64,000 bases of DNA. Source: JANMDU01 sp043777675 (GTDB taxonomy: Bacteria > Pseudomonadota > Gammaproteobacteria > Burkholderiales > Burkholderiaceae_C). This document shows positions 39,804 to 48,490 of this stretch, piece after piece (positions within the stretch are counted from its first letter, which is position 1; each line of letters begins with the position of its first letter). The translations under genes were made by a program, and so were the position numbers. Below the pieces are notes generated by a model. That model was not told where the DNA came from. It did no database searches and was given only the letters and a program-made list of their open reading frames with translations. Location of the stretch: assembly GCA_043777675.1 (NCBI GenBank), contig JAYWHR010000039.1, forward strand, positions 1 to 64,000, written 5' to 3'.

Positions 39804-42413
39804 GTGAGCGCTGATCTGTCCCACCACACGCCGATGATGCAGCAATACCTGCATCTGAAGAAAGATTTTCCTGAGACTTTGCTCTTTTATCGCATGGGCG
39901 ATTTCTATGAGTTGTTTTTCGCAGATGCAGAGAAAGCTGCGCGCGTTTTAGATATCACGCTGACTCAGCGCGGGCAATCGGGCGGGCAGCCGGTCGTTAT
40001 GGCAGGCGTGCCATTTCATTCGCTGGAAACCTATCTTGCGCGGCTCATCAAGCTGGGCGAATCGGTAGCGATTTGTGAGCAGGTGGGCGAGGTCACCGGC
40101 AAAGGGCCAGTGGAGCGCAAAGTGGTGCGCGTCGTCACGCCGGGCACGCTCACCGACACCGAATTACTCAGCGATAAATCAGAAGCGACCTTGCTCGCTG
40201 TGCATCAAGCGCCGCGCAATCGCTTGGGGCTCGCGTGGCTGGCGCTTACGCAATCGGAAGTGCAGCTTGCAGAATGCAGCCATGATGAGCTGGCCGGCTG
40301 GGTATCGCGCATTGCGCCGAGTGAATTGCTTTATGCCAGCGACGTGACGCCGGCTTTCGAGCAGCAGATTAAGGCGTTGCGTTTTTCTTCTTCGCTTTCT
40401 TTCACGCTACGCCCCGCATTTCAGTTTGACAGCGGCTTAGGCTCTCAAAAGCTCTGCACGCAGCTCCAAGTGGCCAGCCTGGCCGCTTTCGGTGCGCAAG
40501 AGCTGCCCCATGCGCAAGCCGCCGCCTGCGCCCTCCTCGCCTATGCAGAGCACACGCAAGGCGCAAAGCTGGCTCATGTGAGCCGCCTGCGCGTGCAGCG
40601 CGAGGCAGAGCTGATGGATATTCCACTGCCCACGCGGCGCAATCTAGAGCTCACGCAAACCCTGCGCGGTGAAGACAGCCCGACGCTTTTTTCTTTGCTT
40701 GATACTTGCATGACGGGCATGGGCAGCAGGGCTTTGAAAAGCTGGTTGCTCAATGTGCAGCGAGATCGCTCTACTGCCCAGCAGCGCATTCAGATGATCA
40801 GCATCTTGAGGGCAGGTCATGCGAATAAGCTGCGTGAGCAACTCAAAGGCAGCAGTGATGTGGAGCGCATTGCAGCGCGGATTGCCTTGCGCCAAGTCAA
40901 GCCACGCGAGCTCGTGGCCTTGCAGCATACGCTATCAAAAGCAGAGCACCTCGCGCAATATCTATGCCGGCTAGGTGCTGATTTCTCTCATATTTTTACT
41001 GCTTTGCAAGCCTCAGAGCATCTGCAAGCCACTGCGATGCTCCTGCAAGCCGCCATCCTGCCAGAGCCCTCCAATTTGGTGCGCGATGGCAATGTGATTA
41101 ATCACGGTTTTGATGCGGATCTTGATGAATTGCGCAGCATTCAAACCAACTGCGATACCTTCCTGCTTGATCTCGAAACTCGTGAGCGCGAGCGCACCGG
41201 CATCACCAATCTGCGCGTTCAATACAACAAAGTGCATGGCTTTTACATTGAAGTGACGCAAGGCCAGATTAGTAAAGTGCCTGAAGATTACCGTCGTCGC
41301 CAAACCCTGAAAAACGCTGAGCGCTTCATCACGCCCGAGCTCAAGAGCTTTGAAGACAAAGCGCTCTCTGCGCAGGAGCGCTCACTGGCACGAGAAAAAT
41401 TTCTCTACGAGCAAATACTCGATCAACTGCAGCCGCATGTGAAAGCGCTCACAGCCGCAGCCACGGCCATCGCCACGCTGGACGCCATCTGCGCGCTGGC
41501 CGAACGCTCGCTCACGCTCAATTGGAGTGCGCCAAGCTTTGCTGCCGAGCCCTGCATTCAGATCACAGCGGGACGCCACCCCGTCGTGGAAGCGCGGCTC
41601 GCTGAAACGGTGAGCAAACCCTTCATTGCCAACGACACCGATCTCTCAGCTAAGACGCGCATGCAAGTCATCACCGGCCCTAACATGGGCGGCAAATCCA
41701 CGTACATGCGGCAAATCGCCGTGATCGCCCTGCTCGCTTCTCTTGGCTCTTATGTGCCTGCTGCGACTCTGCGCCTCGGGCCGCTGGACGCGATCTACAC
41801 CCGCATTGGCGCAGCCGATGATCTGGCCAATGCGCAATCCACCTTCATGCTGGAAATGATTGAGGCGGCGCAAATCTTGCACGCCGCCACACCGCAAAGC
41901 CTCGTGCTGATGGACGAGATTGGCCGAGGCACCAGCACTTTTGATGGCCTCAGCCTTGCCAGTGGCATCGCCGCGCATTTGCACAAATCGCAAGCATTCA
42001 CGCTTTTTGCAACCCATTACTTCGAGCTTACGCAGTTTCCTGCTGATCATCATGGCGCAATCAATGTACATGTGAGCGCGGTCGAAACGGGGCGTGATAT
42101 CGCCTTCCTACACAGTATCGAAGCCGGCCCAGCGAGCAAGAGCTACGGCATTCAGGTCGCAAAATTAGCCGGTGTGCCTGCGCAAGTCGTCAACCATGCC
42201 CGAGCTGCTTTGGAGCGCCTAGAAGCTAGCCAACAAGCCGCTCAGGCACAGGTCGATTTGTTTACCGCACCCGTGGCAGATACTATTAATTCGGGAGCAA
42301 CCAGCGCAGTAGAATCGGCGCTAAGTAGCATCAACCCCGACGATTTGAGCCCCCGTGAGGCGCTCGATGCTTTGTATCAACTGAAAAAATTACAAACAAC
42401 TCAATCGCCATGA
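39804..42413 (+). CDS. mutS: DNA mismatch repair protein MutS
   Basis: MutS recognises mismatches and recruits MutL. The mismatch-binding Phe-x-Glu is in FYRMGDFYELFFADAEKAAR; the ATPase has Walker A GPNMGGKSTYMRQ, Walker B LVLMDEIGRGTSTFDGLS and the signature His in FATHYFELTQ. The length is 869. A family-1 repeat encodes EHLAQYLCRLG in the lever/clamp region (about residue 380-390). The stop overlaps the next gene by four bases. Confidence 0.97.
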   Translation: MSADLSHHTPMMQQYLHLKKDFPETLLFYRMGDFYELFFADAEKAARVLDITLTQRGQSGGQPVVMAGVPFHSLETYLARLIKLGESVAICEQVGEVTGKGPVERKVVRVVTPGTLTDTELLSDKSEATLLAVHQAPRNRLGLAWLALTQSEVQLAECSHDELAGWVSRIAPSELLYASDVTPAFEQQIKALRFSSSLSFTLRPAFQFDSGLGSQKLCTQLQVASLAAFGAQELPHAQAAACALLAYAEHTQGAKLAHVSRLRVQREAELMDIPLPTRRNLELTQTLRGEDSPTLFSLLDTCMTGMGSRALKSWLLNVQRDRSTAQQRIQMISILRAGHANKLREQLKGSSDVERIAARIALRQVKPRELVALQHTLSKAEHLAQYLCRLGADFSHIFTALQASEHLQATAMLLQAAILPEPSNLVRDGNVINHGFDADLDELRSIQTNCDTFLLDLETRERERTGITNLRVQYNKVHGFYIEVTQGQISKVPEDYRRRQTLKNAERFITPELKSFEDKALSAQERSLAREKFLYEQILDQLQPHVKALTAAATAIATLDAICALAERSLTLNWSAPSFAAEPCIQITAGRHPVVEARLAETVSKPFIANDTDLSAKTRMQVITGPNMGGKSTYMRQIAVIALLASLGSYVPAATLRLGPLDAIYTRIGAADDLANAQSTFMLEMIEAAQILHAATPQSLVLMDEIGRGTSTFDGLSLASGIAAHLHKSQAFTLFATHYFELTQFPADHHGAINVHVSAVETGRDIAFLHSIEAGPASKSYGIQVAKLAGVPAQVVNHARAALERLEASQQAAQAQVDLFTAPVADTINSGATSAVESALSSINPDDLSPREALDALYQLKKLQTTQSP
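40944..40973 (+). repeat. Family-1 palindromic repeat, copy 13 (in CDS)
   Basis: GAGCACCTCGCGCAA...ATGCCGGCTA lies inside mutS in its own direction but in a third reading frame (EHLAQYLCRL); the family's normal TAG start is GAG here, which avoids a stop. The AT part GCTATCAAAAG precedes it. Confidence 0.82.
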
Positions 42414-43234
42414 CTTACTGCGTCGCCATCAAACTCAACGCCGGCCTCGTCTTCCTCTCGGATTCACGCACCAATGCCGGCCTAGATCAAATCAGCACCT
42501 TCCGTAAAATGATCGTGTACGAGAAGCCCGGTGATCGCTTTATGGTTTTGCTGACTGCGGGAAACCTGAGCATCAGCCAAAGCGTGCGTGAGATGTTGCA
42601 AGTCGAGCAACTCAAGAACGGAGATGATGCGCCCATCACAATTTGGAACGCCAAGAGCATGTTTGAAGCCGCGCGCGTACTCGGCTCAGCTATTCGTCAT
42701 GTGTATGCGCGCGACGGCGAATCGCTAAAAGCGGCGGGTGTCGAGTTCAATGTATCGCTGATCCTGGGCGGACAAATCGCAGGCGAAGCCATGCGCCTCT
42801 TTCAGGTGTACTCCGCTGGGAATTTCATTGAAGCAACCAAAGAAACGCCTTATTTCCAAGTGGGCGAATCCAAGTATGGCAAGCCTGTGCTCGATCGCGT
42901 GATTCATCCCGATACGCCGTTGGATGAGGCAGCGAAATGCGCTCTCGTTTCGATGGATTCCACGCTCAAATCCAATCTTTCGGTCGGCCTGCCGCTCGAT
43001 TTGGTGGTGTATGAAGCAGATAAATTGCAAAGTGATCGCATCGTCTGCATTGAGGAAAATAATCCTTATTTCCAAATGCTTCGCCGCACTTGGGGTGGCA
43101 AGCTGCGCGAAGTGTTTGACAGTTTGGAGGATCCGCAGTGGAACGGTGGCAAGACCGATACGCCCCTTAAAGCTGCGAGTACGCGAAGCATCCCGCTGAA
43201 AAAAATCACGACACCTGAGGAAAAGCTGATTTGA
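42410..43234 (+). CDS. Anbu-type proteasome-like protease (HslV relative)
   Basis: This 274-residue protein is of the Anbu (ancestral beta subunit) group of Ntn hydrolases. The Thr nucleophile is residue 2 (MTYCVAIKLNAGLVFLSDSRTNAGLD), followed by GGQIAGEAMRLFQVYSAGN and a long C-terminal extension, which distinguishes it from HslV. Anbu genes usually lie near an ATP-grasp protein, a DUF403 (alpha-E) protein and a transglutaminase-like protein; none is adjacent here, where it overlaps mutS upstream and an alpha/beta hydrolase downstream. Confidence 0.85.
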   Translation: MTYCVAIKLNAGLVFLSDSRTNAGLDQISTFRKMIVYEKPGDRFMVLLTAGNLSISQSVREMLQVEQLKNGDDAPITIWNAKSMFEAARVLGSAIRHVYARDGESLKAAGVEFNVSLILGGQIAGEAMRLFQVYSAGNFIEATKETPYFQVGESKYGKPVLDRVIHPDTPLDEAAKCALVSMDSTLKSNLSVGLPLDLVVYEADKLQSDRIVCIEENNPYFQMLRRTWGGKLREVFDSLEDPQWNGGKTDTPLKAASTRSIPLKKITTPEEKLI

Positions 43235-44049
43235 GTCTTCTGATTTTTTCTCATGCCAACAGCTTTCCAGGCAGCACATATGGCGTGATGCTGGCCTCGC
43301 TCAAAAAGCGTGGCTTCATGGTCAAATACATCGAGAAATTCGGGCACGACGAGCGGTATCCGGTGACGAACAATTGGCCGCACACCGTGCAGGAGCTGGC
43401 TGATTTTGTGCAGCCCTTGGTCGAAAAATCGGGAGACAAAGCTTGGCTGGTGGGCCACTCGCTTGGCGGCGCTCTCAGCTTAATGTGTGCCTCACAGCAT
43501 CCTGATTTAGTGCGCGGCATCGTGTCGCTGGATGCTCCCATGTTCAGCGGATGGAAAGCTGCAGCCCTTGGCGCTGTCAAAGCCAGCGGATTAGTAGGCA
43601 GCATCTCACCCGGAAAAATCAGCCAGCAGCGAACCCAAGCTTGGAGCTCCGAGGAGGCTGCGTATAAGAGCTTTAAATCCAAGCGTGCGTTTGCGTTATG
43701 GCAAGACGAGGTGCTACGCGACTACATCGCACATGGCACTTATAAAGGCGAAGATGGCAAACGCCATTTGAGTTTTGATCGTGCTGTCGAGACTCAGTTC
43801 TACAACACACTTCCAGATAACCTCGCGAGCCTCAATCGCCACAATCCCCTCCAATGCCCAGCGGCTTTCATCGGAGGCTTGCAATCAGATCCGCTCAAGC
43901 TCACAGGCACGGCGTTCACCAAGAAATTCACCCGAGGCCGCATGAGCTGGATCGATGGCACCCATCTCTTCCCCATGGAAAAGCCGCTCGCAACAGCGGC
44001 TTTGATAGAAGGTGTGATTGCTGCGATGCAAAACGCGGGCGACGCCTGA
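43231..44049 (+). CDS. Alpha/beta hydrolase
   Basis: This esterase-like protein has 272 residues. The nucleophile elbow is VGHSLGGALSLMCASQHPDL and the final His is in IDGTHLFPMEKP. The start is TTG overlapping the previous stop (TTGA), so it is co-translated with the Anbu gene. The substrate is unknown. Confidence 0.85.
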   Translation: MSLLIFSHANSFPGSTYGVMLASLKKRGFMVKYIEKFGHDERYPVTNNWPHTVQELADFVQPLVEKSGDKAWLVGHSLGGALSLMCASQHPDLVRGIVSLDAPMFSGWKAAALGAVKASGLVGSISPGKISQQRTQAWSSEEAAYKSFKSKRAFALWQDEVLRDYIAHGTYKGEDGKRHLSFDRAVETQFYNTLPDNLASLNRHNPLQCPAAFIGGLQSDPLKLTGTAFTKKFTRGRMSWIDGTHLFPMEKPLATAALIEGVIAAMQNAGDA

Positions 44050-44053
44050 GGCA

Positions 44054-44563
44054 TCAATACGTCGCGAAGCTGGTGTCTGCTGAGCCAGTGGTTTTATAGG
44101 TCGCGATGGTCTTGGCCAAATCTTGGTACTCAGGGCAAGTGCGATTGCTGCAGGCTTTCTCCAGCAGTGCCAAATGCTTATCGGCCTCGGCAGGTTTTTT
44201 GTCCATCAAGTAAGCCACACCAATGTAATGGTGCGTACCTTTGTGCATGGGATCAATTTTCAAAGCGATGTTGTAGTGCTCAAAAGATTTGGGCAGATCT
44301 GGCTTGGCTTGCTTGCGATAGCTGTAACCCAATAGATTGTGCGCATCCGCATTTTTCGGCTCATCGCGCACTGCCAAGCGCAGCTCGGCAATCGCGCTCT
44401 GCCATTTGTTGGCCTTGATCGCATCGCGAGCCGAACTCATGCGTTCACTGGCCGTGGGTTGGAGCGTTGAAGGGCCTGGGTCAGCCGCATACGCTGCTTG
44501 GAATAGGGTACTGCTTAAAGTCAAGAAAGCACCCATCATGGCCATTTGCATTTTCAGTGTCAT
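44054..44563 (-). CDS. Exported TPR-repeat protein
   Basis: This 169-residue protein has a signal peptide (LKMQMAMMGAFLTLSSTLFQAAYA) and two to three tetratricopeptide repeats (AIAELRLAVRDEPKNADAHN, SFEHYNIALKIDPMHKGTHH, AYLMDKKPAEADKHLALLEK). The final helix holds a Cys pair (KACSNRTCPEYQDL) that could form a disulfide. Its role is unknown; TPRs usually mediate protein assembly in the periplasm. I start at MTLKMQMAM; an earlier in-frame start at 44587 adds eight residues. Confidence 0.85.
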   Translation of the reverse strand: MTLKMQMAMMGAFLTLSSTLFQAAYAADPGPSTLQPTASERMSSARDAIKANKWQSAIAELRLAVRDEPKNADAHNLLGYSYRKQAKPDLPKSFEHYNIALKIDPMHKGTHHYIGVAYLMDKKPAEADKHLALLEKACSNRTCPEYQDLAKTIATYKTTGSADTSFATY

Positions 44564-44669
44564 AGATTTCTCCAAAAGGTAAATCATAGGAGCAATCTAC
44601 GCGGCGCAAGTTCAATTCGGATAAAGCAAGTACACCAAGTTAGCTGTTTTAAGGGTTGCTGAGCAATTC

Positions 44670-45251
44670 TTAGGGTACTGGGCACGCGATGACCTGTTTT
44701 TTTGCGGCTCGCACCCAATCTTCAGCCATACCGAAATAGGGCTGCGCATATCGCCAGTCAATGCGCTCATGGGCATGCGCTGCTTGCACGAGCATCACTT
44801 CACCGCAAGCAACCTCTTTCACAGCACATGACATTTGCTTGGACGTCTTGATGGTTTCAAGCTGCGCCCACAGATCGTTGCGCATCCGCTTGTCATCGCT
44901 GGTCAGAGAAGAATCTAAGGCAGAGGCATCCGGCACAGCCGCCACACTCAAAGCATTGAGCAGTTGCGTAACTTTTTGATGCGCCAGCTCGGGCTCTTGC
45001 GTGGGGTTGTTGCGCAGTGCTTCATGCCTAGAAAAATCCAGCCAGCATTGCGCTTTTTCTAAAGCGTAGCGTTGCTGGGCATCGGTGGCTTTTGCTCGCG
45101 CAGGTGCAATGCGCTGACTGCTAACCTCAATCCGCTGAAGAAGAGTCTCAGGAACCGTTTGTGCATCAATTTTTAAAGAAAAAAGGCAGATAGCCGGCAT
45201 AAATACTGCGTAAGCCGCTATCTTTTTAATAGCTATCGAAGAGAGCTTCAT
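44670..45251 (-). CDS. Small exported protein, last gene of the DUF11 operon
   Basis: This 193-residue protein has a signal peptide ending near LKIDAQ, whose core IAAYAVFMPAI comes from a family-1 repeat. The segment ARAKATDAQQRYALEKAQCWLDFSRHEALRNN resembles the N-terminal helical region I associate with OmpA-family proteins downstream of DUF11 genes, but no OmpA peptidoglycan-binding domain follows. Three Cys lie in the second half. The start overlaps the upstream gene by four bases, linking it to the operon. Confidence 0.75.
   Translation of the reverse strand: MKLSSIAIKKIAAYAVFMPAICLFSLKIDAQTVPETLLQRIEVSSQRIAPARAKATDAQQRYALEKAQCWLDFSRHEALRNNPTQEPELAHQKVTQLLNALSVAAVPDASALDSSLTSDDKRMRNDLWAQLETIKTSKQMSCAVKEVACGEVMLVQAAHAHERIDWRYAQPYFGMAEDWVRAAKKQVIACPVP
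45191..45220 (-). repeat. Family-1 palindromic repeat, copy 14 (in CDS)
   Basis: On the minus strand it reads TAGCGGCTTACGCAG...ATGCCGGCTA with a perfect AT hairpin (GCTATTAAAAAGATAGC) before it. It encodes AAYAVFMPAI in a signal peptide. Confidence 0.85.
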
Positions 45252-48200
45252 TGTTTCTGCTCCAAGGATTTATTGCTGCGCGGGTTGTCTGCGCCCCAAA
45301 TGTTCTCATCAAACTTCAAGCGTAGGCCAAAGAAAAAGCCACGATTACGGTATTCGCTGGCGACCAGATCTTTGTCGTTCAAACCGCGCCATGTGTAACC
45401 CACGTTGAGCCATAGATTAGAAGTCACAGCGTAGCCGGTTTCCAATCCATAGCCGAATTGCACAGCTTTGCCGCCCTGTGTTTGCTGCAGCATGCTGGCC
45501 ATCGCCCCCACGCTCCAGCGATCACTCACGTCGTACATCACGCGCGCGCCAAGCAGCCAGGCACCAAACGCATCGCTGACTGTATTGGAGCCAGCAAGAA
45601 AGGTTTCATTCACATGCTTTGCAGCTAGACGGCCATTGACATGCCACACGCGCTGGGGATGCCAATCGCCATGCACACTGACAATGTCCACCCTGCGCTT
45701 GGGCTGCGTCGCATTCGGTAGGCTATCTTGCTCGGTGCGATGCTCGTAGCGGGTGAGCATGTTGTAGTTGTTTGTCTCAATCGGTCGGTAAGCTGCGCCA
45801 ATGATGAAACGATCCTCGAACTTACGGCCATCGCCTATGCGGTTTTCGGTGATGCTCAAATAGTTTTGAGCAAGCAGCGTCCAAGCGCTATCCAATTGGC
45901 GCGACACTTTTGCGGTGGATAGCCAATTGCGAGCACTGTTGTCTTGCCGCCATTCGATGCGGCCAGACGCCTTCCAAATCGGCGAAGCCGTATAGTCTAA
46001 GCCCGCGCCCAAAGCAGTCGCATCGCTGCCGGTGCCAGAGAGCACTTTGATGAGCTCAGCGCTGGTACTGAGTTTTAGACCCGGCGCGATCAAGAAGCCA
46101 TTGCGTAACCCCAGTGCGTTTTCAGCCTGCTTGCCGCTGATGCCGCTGTTCAAACGATACTCGTTATAGACTTGCGCGTTTTCAGCATAATCGCTTGATA
46201 CACCCGCTGACAATGCTCGGACGTGCGCTTGAGAGCTGTTAGAAAGACCATTTAATCCTGTGACGCTGCTGATGTCCTCAAAGCGGGCATAGAGCTTGGT
46301 GCGTTCTGACCATTGGTAATTCAATCCTGCGCCCAAGCGACGCTTATCACTATCGCGGACATCGGCTTCAGCCTCACCAAAAATGCTCCAACGCGAAGGG
46401 GTGTTCTTACCCTGCGCGTCAACCACTTGAGGTTGGTAGCTCAAGCGCGCATACAAGCTATCACTTGCGACATTCGGGCTAGCAGCAGCGATGGAGCCAG
46501 GTGCGACAGCAAAACGAGAGCCGTTGTTGCACAGACTATCAGTCACACCATTGCCCGAGGCGATTCCAAAGCCACCGTTATAGCCATTGAATCCGGAGCA
46601 AATTCCACTTGAAGAGCCTACATTCGTTGCACTGGGTGCTGAGCCAATTGTGTCTTTGGCATGACGAGCACCAATTTTGAAACTCCAACTCGCATCAACT
46701 TGACGTTCATATTCCACTAAAGCTGAGTCACGCTGCGCGCCAGCGATATGATCTTGTGACCGAATGATTTCCGCGCGCAAGATATCTTTCTTGGTGATCT
46801 CGTAACGCGCCTTCGCATTGAATTCCATCCGCCCCGCTGCGAGGCCGGCAGACGGGTTATCAAATCCTGCTTCCGAGCGCAACCATTTGATTTGACCACT
46901 CAGACGCTCTTGTTGAACTTCCAGCGCGATGCGTTGTGCATCGCCGGATTTCACGCCAAGCACACCGCCGGGTGTGCCATCGGTTTGCGCCACTTCCGCT
47001 GTCAATCGGATGCCTTGGGAGAGTTGAACGCGCAGCCCCACAGAAGCTACGCCATAATTTTGATTCGGATTGCTATCGCGGGCTACAGAAGCGCCAACAC
47101 GAACGCTAGGATGAATTTGCCACTCAGCATTGACACCACCCATCCAGTGTTTTTGCCCACCCTGCTCCACTTCGTAGCTGATGCGAATGCTCACAGGATT
47201 GAAATTTTCATCCACACTGGGCACTGGACTCTTGAACAAAATCTTGCCGGAGAAAGGCTCGAACTCATAATCGCTCTGGCGCACAAGAGCTGTCGTGCGC
47301 AAAATCACACTGGGCTGATTTCTATCACGCACAATGATCTCCACCCGTTCCGTACCACCGACGCCGTTGGGATTGCTCACGCTATACGGGCCGGAGATAC
47401 CACGGCCTGGAATCTCATCAATGATTTGCGTGAGATCGTCGTAGCTGGCAAAAGCGTTGACGTTGCGGCGATGATCGAGATCTTCAAAATGCCACTTCAA
47501 ACCAGTGGCGGAGCGAGCAAAGTGACCCAATTGAAACATCTCGCTGGTCGCACCAGAGGTGTAGTCTCCGTAGAGTAAGTAGCTCCTGTCTTTATCAATC
47601 CGCACAAACAGCCTTCCGCTGCTTTGCGCATCACTACCGCGCAAACTGCTATCGCCATACACAGGATAGAAGGCATTGGGATCAATGTCTTTGAACAAAC
47701 GGCTGTTTGTGTCCTTCTCTGAATCGGCAGCAGCGGTCAGCAGGTATTCCCCTTTGATTTTGCCTTTCAGGAAGAACGCTGCACGCCCACCCACCGTGCC
47801 TCGTCCATTGTTGAAATCATCGCTGGCGCGTTTGATTTCCCGCTCAAACAAATCTCCCTCATTGGCAGGCACAAGATTCTTCGCAAGCTTATTAAAGCGG
47901 ACTTGACCTTCGATCACACCCACCGCAATCATGTCGCGCAGCTCGGGCAGCGCCTTTAAAGTCACCGTTTCGCTCGCCGAGCCACCGGTCACGCGAACTT
48001 GCACATCTTTGAGTTCAAAAGGAGCGACGACAGAAAACTCAAATGAACCCTTGACCTTTATTTGAATGCCAGGTGTGAGCTCATCGATATCAGCCGCCTC
48101 AGCCTCACTGACCAGACGGCCAAGTTTGTCTTGCACCAGCTTCAATGGTGTGCCAAGCCTGAGATTGATTAAGCCATGTGTAGCTTCTAAAGTGAGCACC

Positions 48201-48490
48201 AGTTCATCATTGAGTAATTTTCCATCTATATCCAGTACCTCGATACGGATATTGGCTTGGGATTGTCCATCTGCAATCAACGTGTCGCTGGCTTTGGTTA
48301 AGCGAATCTTGGTAATGTTGCGATTGGCCGCTGTCAAAGCGACAGGATTGACTTCTTGCACAGCACCAGATTGTTTGAAGCCTTGGCCTCTTGTATCGTC
48401 ACCCGCAGGCGTGGTCAGTTGCGCTGATGCAGATTGAAAGCTGAGCATGCTCAGCACGGCTAGAGAAATATGTGTAAAGCGCATTTTCAT
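45248..48490 (-). CDS. Outer-membrane beta-barrel protein with invasin-like N-domain
   Basis: This 1080-residue protein starts with a signal peptide (LAVLSMLSFQSASAQ), then an Ig-like stretch similar to invasin/Big domains (IRLTKASDTLIADGQSQANI). A central soluble region has LFVRIDKDRSYLLYGDYTSG. From about residue 480 the alternating hydrophobic pattern of a beta-barrel follows, ending in FFFGLRLKFDENIWG. Such proteins are encoded with giant DUF11 proteins and may anchor or export them. It overlaps the DUF11 gene upstream and the small gene downstream by four bases each. Confidence 0.8.
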   Translation of the reverse strand: MKMRFTHISLAVLSMLSFQSASAQLTTPAGDDTRGQGFKQSGAVQEVNPVALTAANRNITKIRLTKASDTLIADGQSQANIRIEVLDIDGKLLNDELVLTLEATHGLINLRLGTPLKLVQDKLGRLVSEAEAADIDELTPGIQIKVKGSFEFSVVAPFELKDVQVRVTGGSASETVTLKALPELRDMIAVGVIEGQVRFNKLAKNLVPANEGDLFEREIKRASDDFNNGRGTVGGRAAFFLKGKIKGEYLLTAAADSEKDTNSRLFKDIDPNAFYPVYGDSSLRGSDAQSSGRLFVRIDKDRSYLLYGDYTSGATSEMFQLGHFARSATGLKWHFEDLDHRRNVNAFASYDDLTQIIDEIPGRGISGPYSVSNPNGVGGTERVEIIVRDRNQPSVILRTTALVRQSDYEFEPFSGKILFKSPVPSVDENFNPVSIRISYEVEQGGQKHWMGGVNAEWQIHPSVRVGASVARDSNPNQNYGVASVGLRVQLSQGIRLTAEVAQTDGTPGGVLGVKSGDAQRIALEVQQERLSGQIKWLRSEAGFDNPSAGLAAGRMEFNAKARYEITKKDILRAEIIRSQDHIAGAQRDSALVEYERQVDASWSFKIGARHAKDTIGSAPSATNVGSSSGICSGFNGYNGGFGIASGNGVTDSLCNNGSRFAVAPGSIAAASPNVASDSLYARLSYQPQVVDAQGKNTPSRWSIFGEAEADVRDSDKRRLGAGLNYQWSERTKLYARFEDISSVTGLNGLSNSSQAHVRALSAGVSSDYAENAQVYNEYRLNSGISGKQAENALGLRNGFLIAPGLKLSTSAELIKVLSGTGSDATALGAGLDYTASPIWKASGRIEWRQDNSARNWLSTAKVSRQLDSAWTLLAQNYLSITENRIGDGRKFEDRFIIGAAYRPIETNNYNMLTRYEHRTEQDSLPNATQPKRRVDIVSVHGDWHPQRVWHVNGRLAAKHVNETFLAGSNTVSDAFGAWLLGARVMYDVSDRWSVGAMASMLQQTQGGKAVQFGYGLETGYAVTSNLWLNVGYTWRGLNDKDLVASEYRNRGFFFGLRLKFDENIWGADNPRSNKSLEQKQ

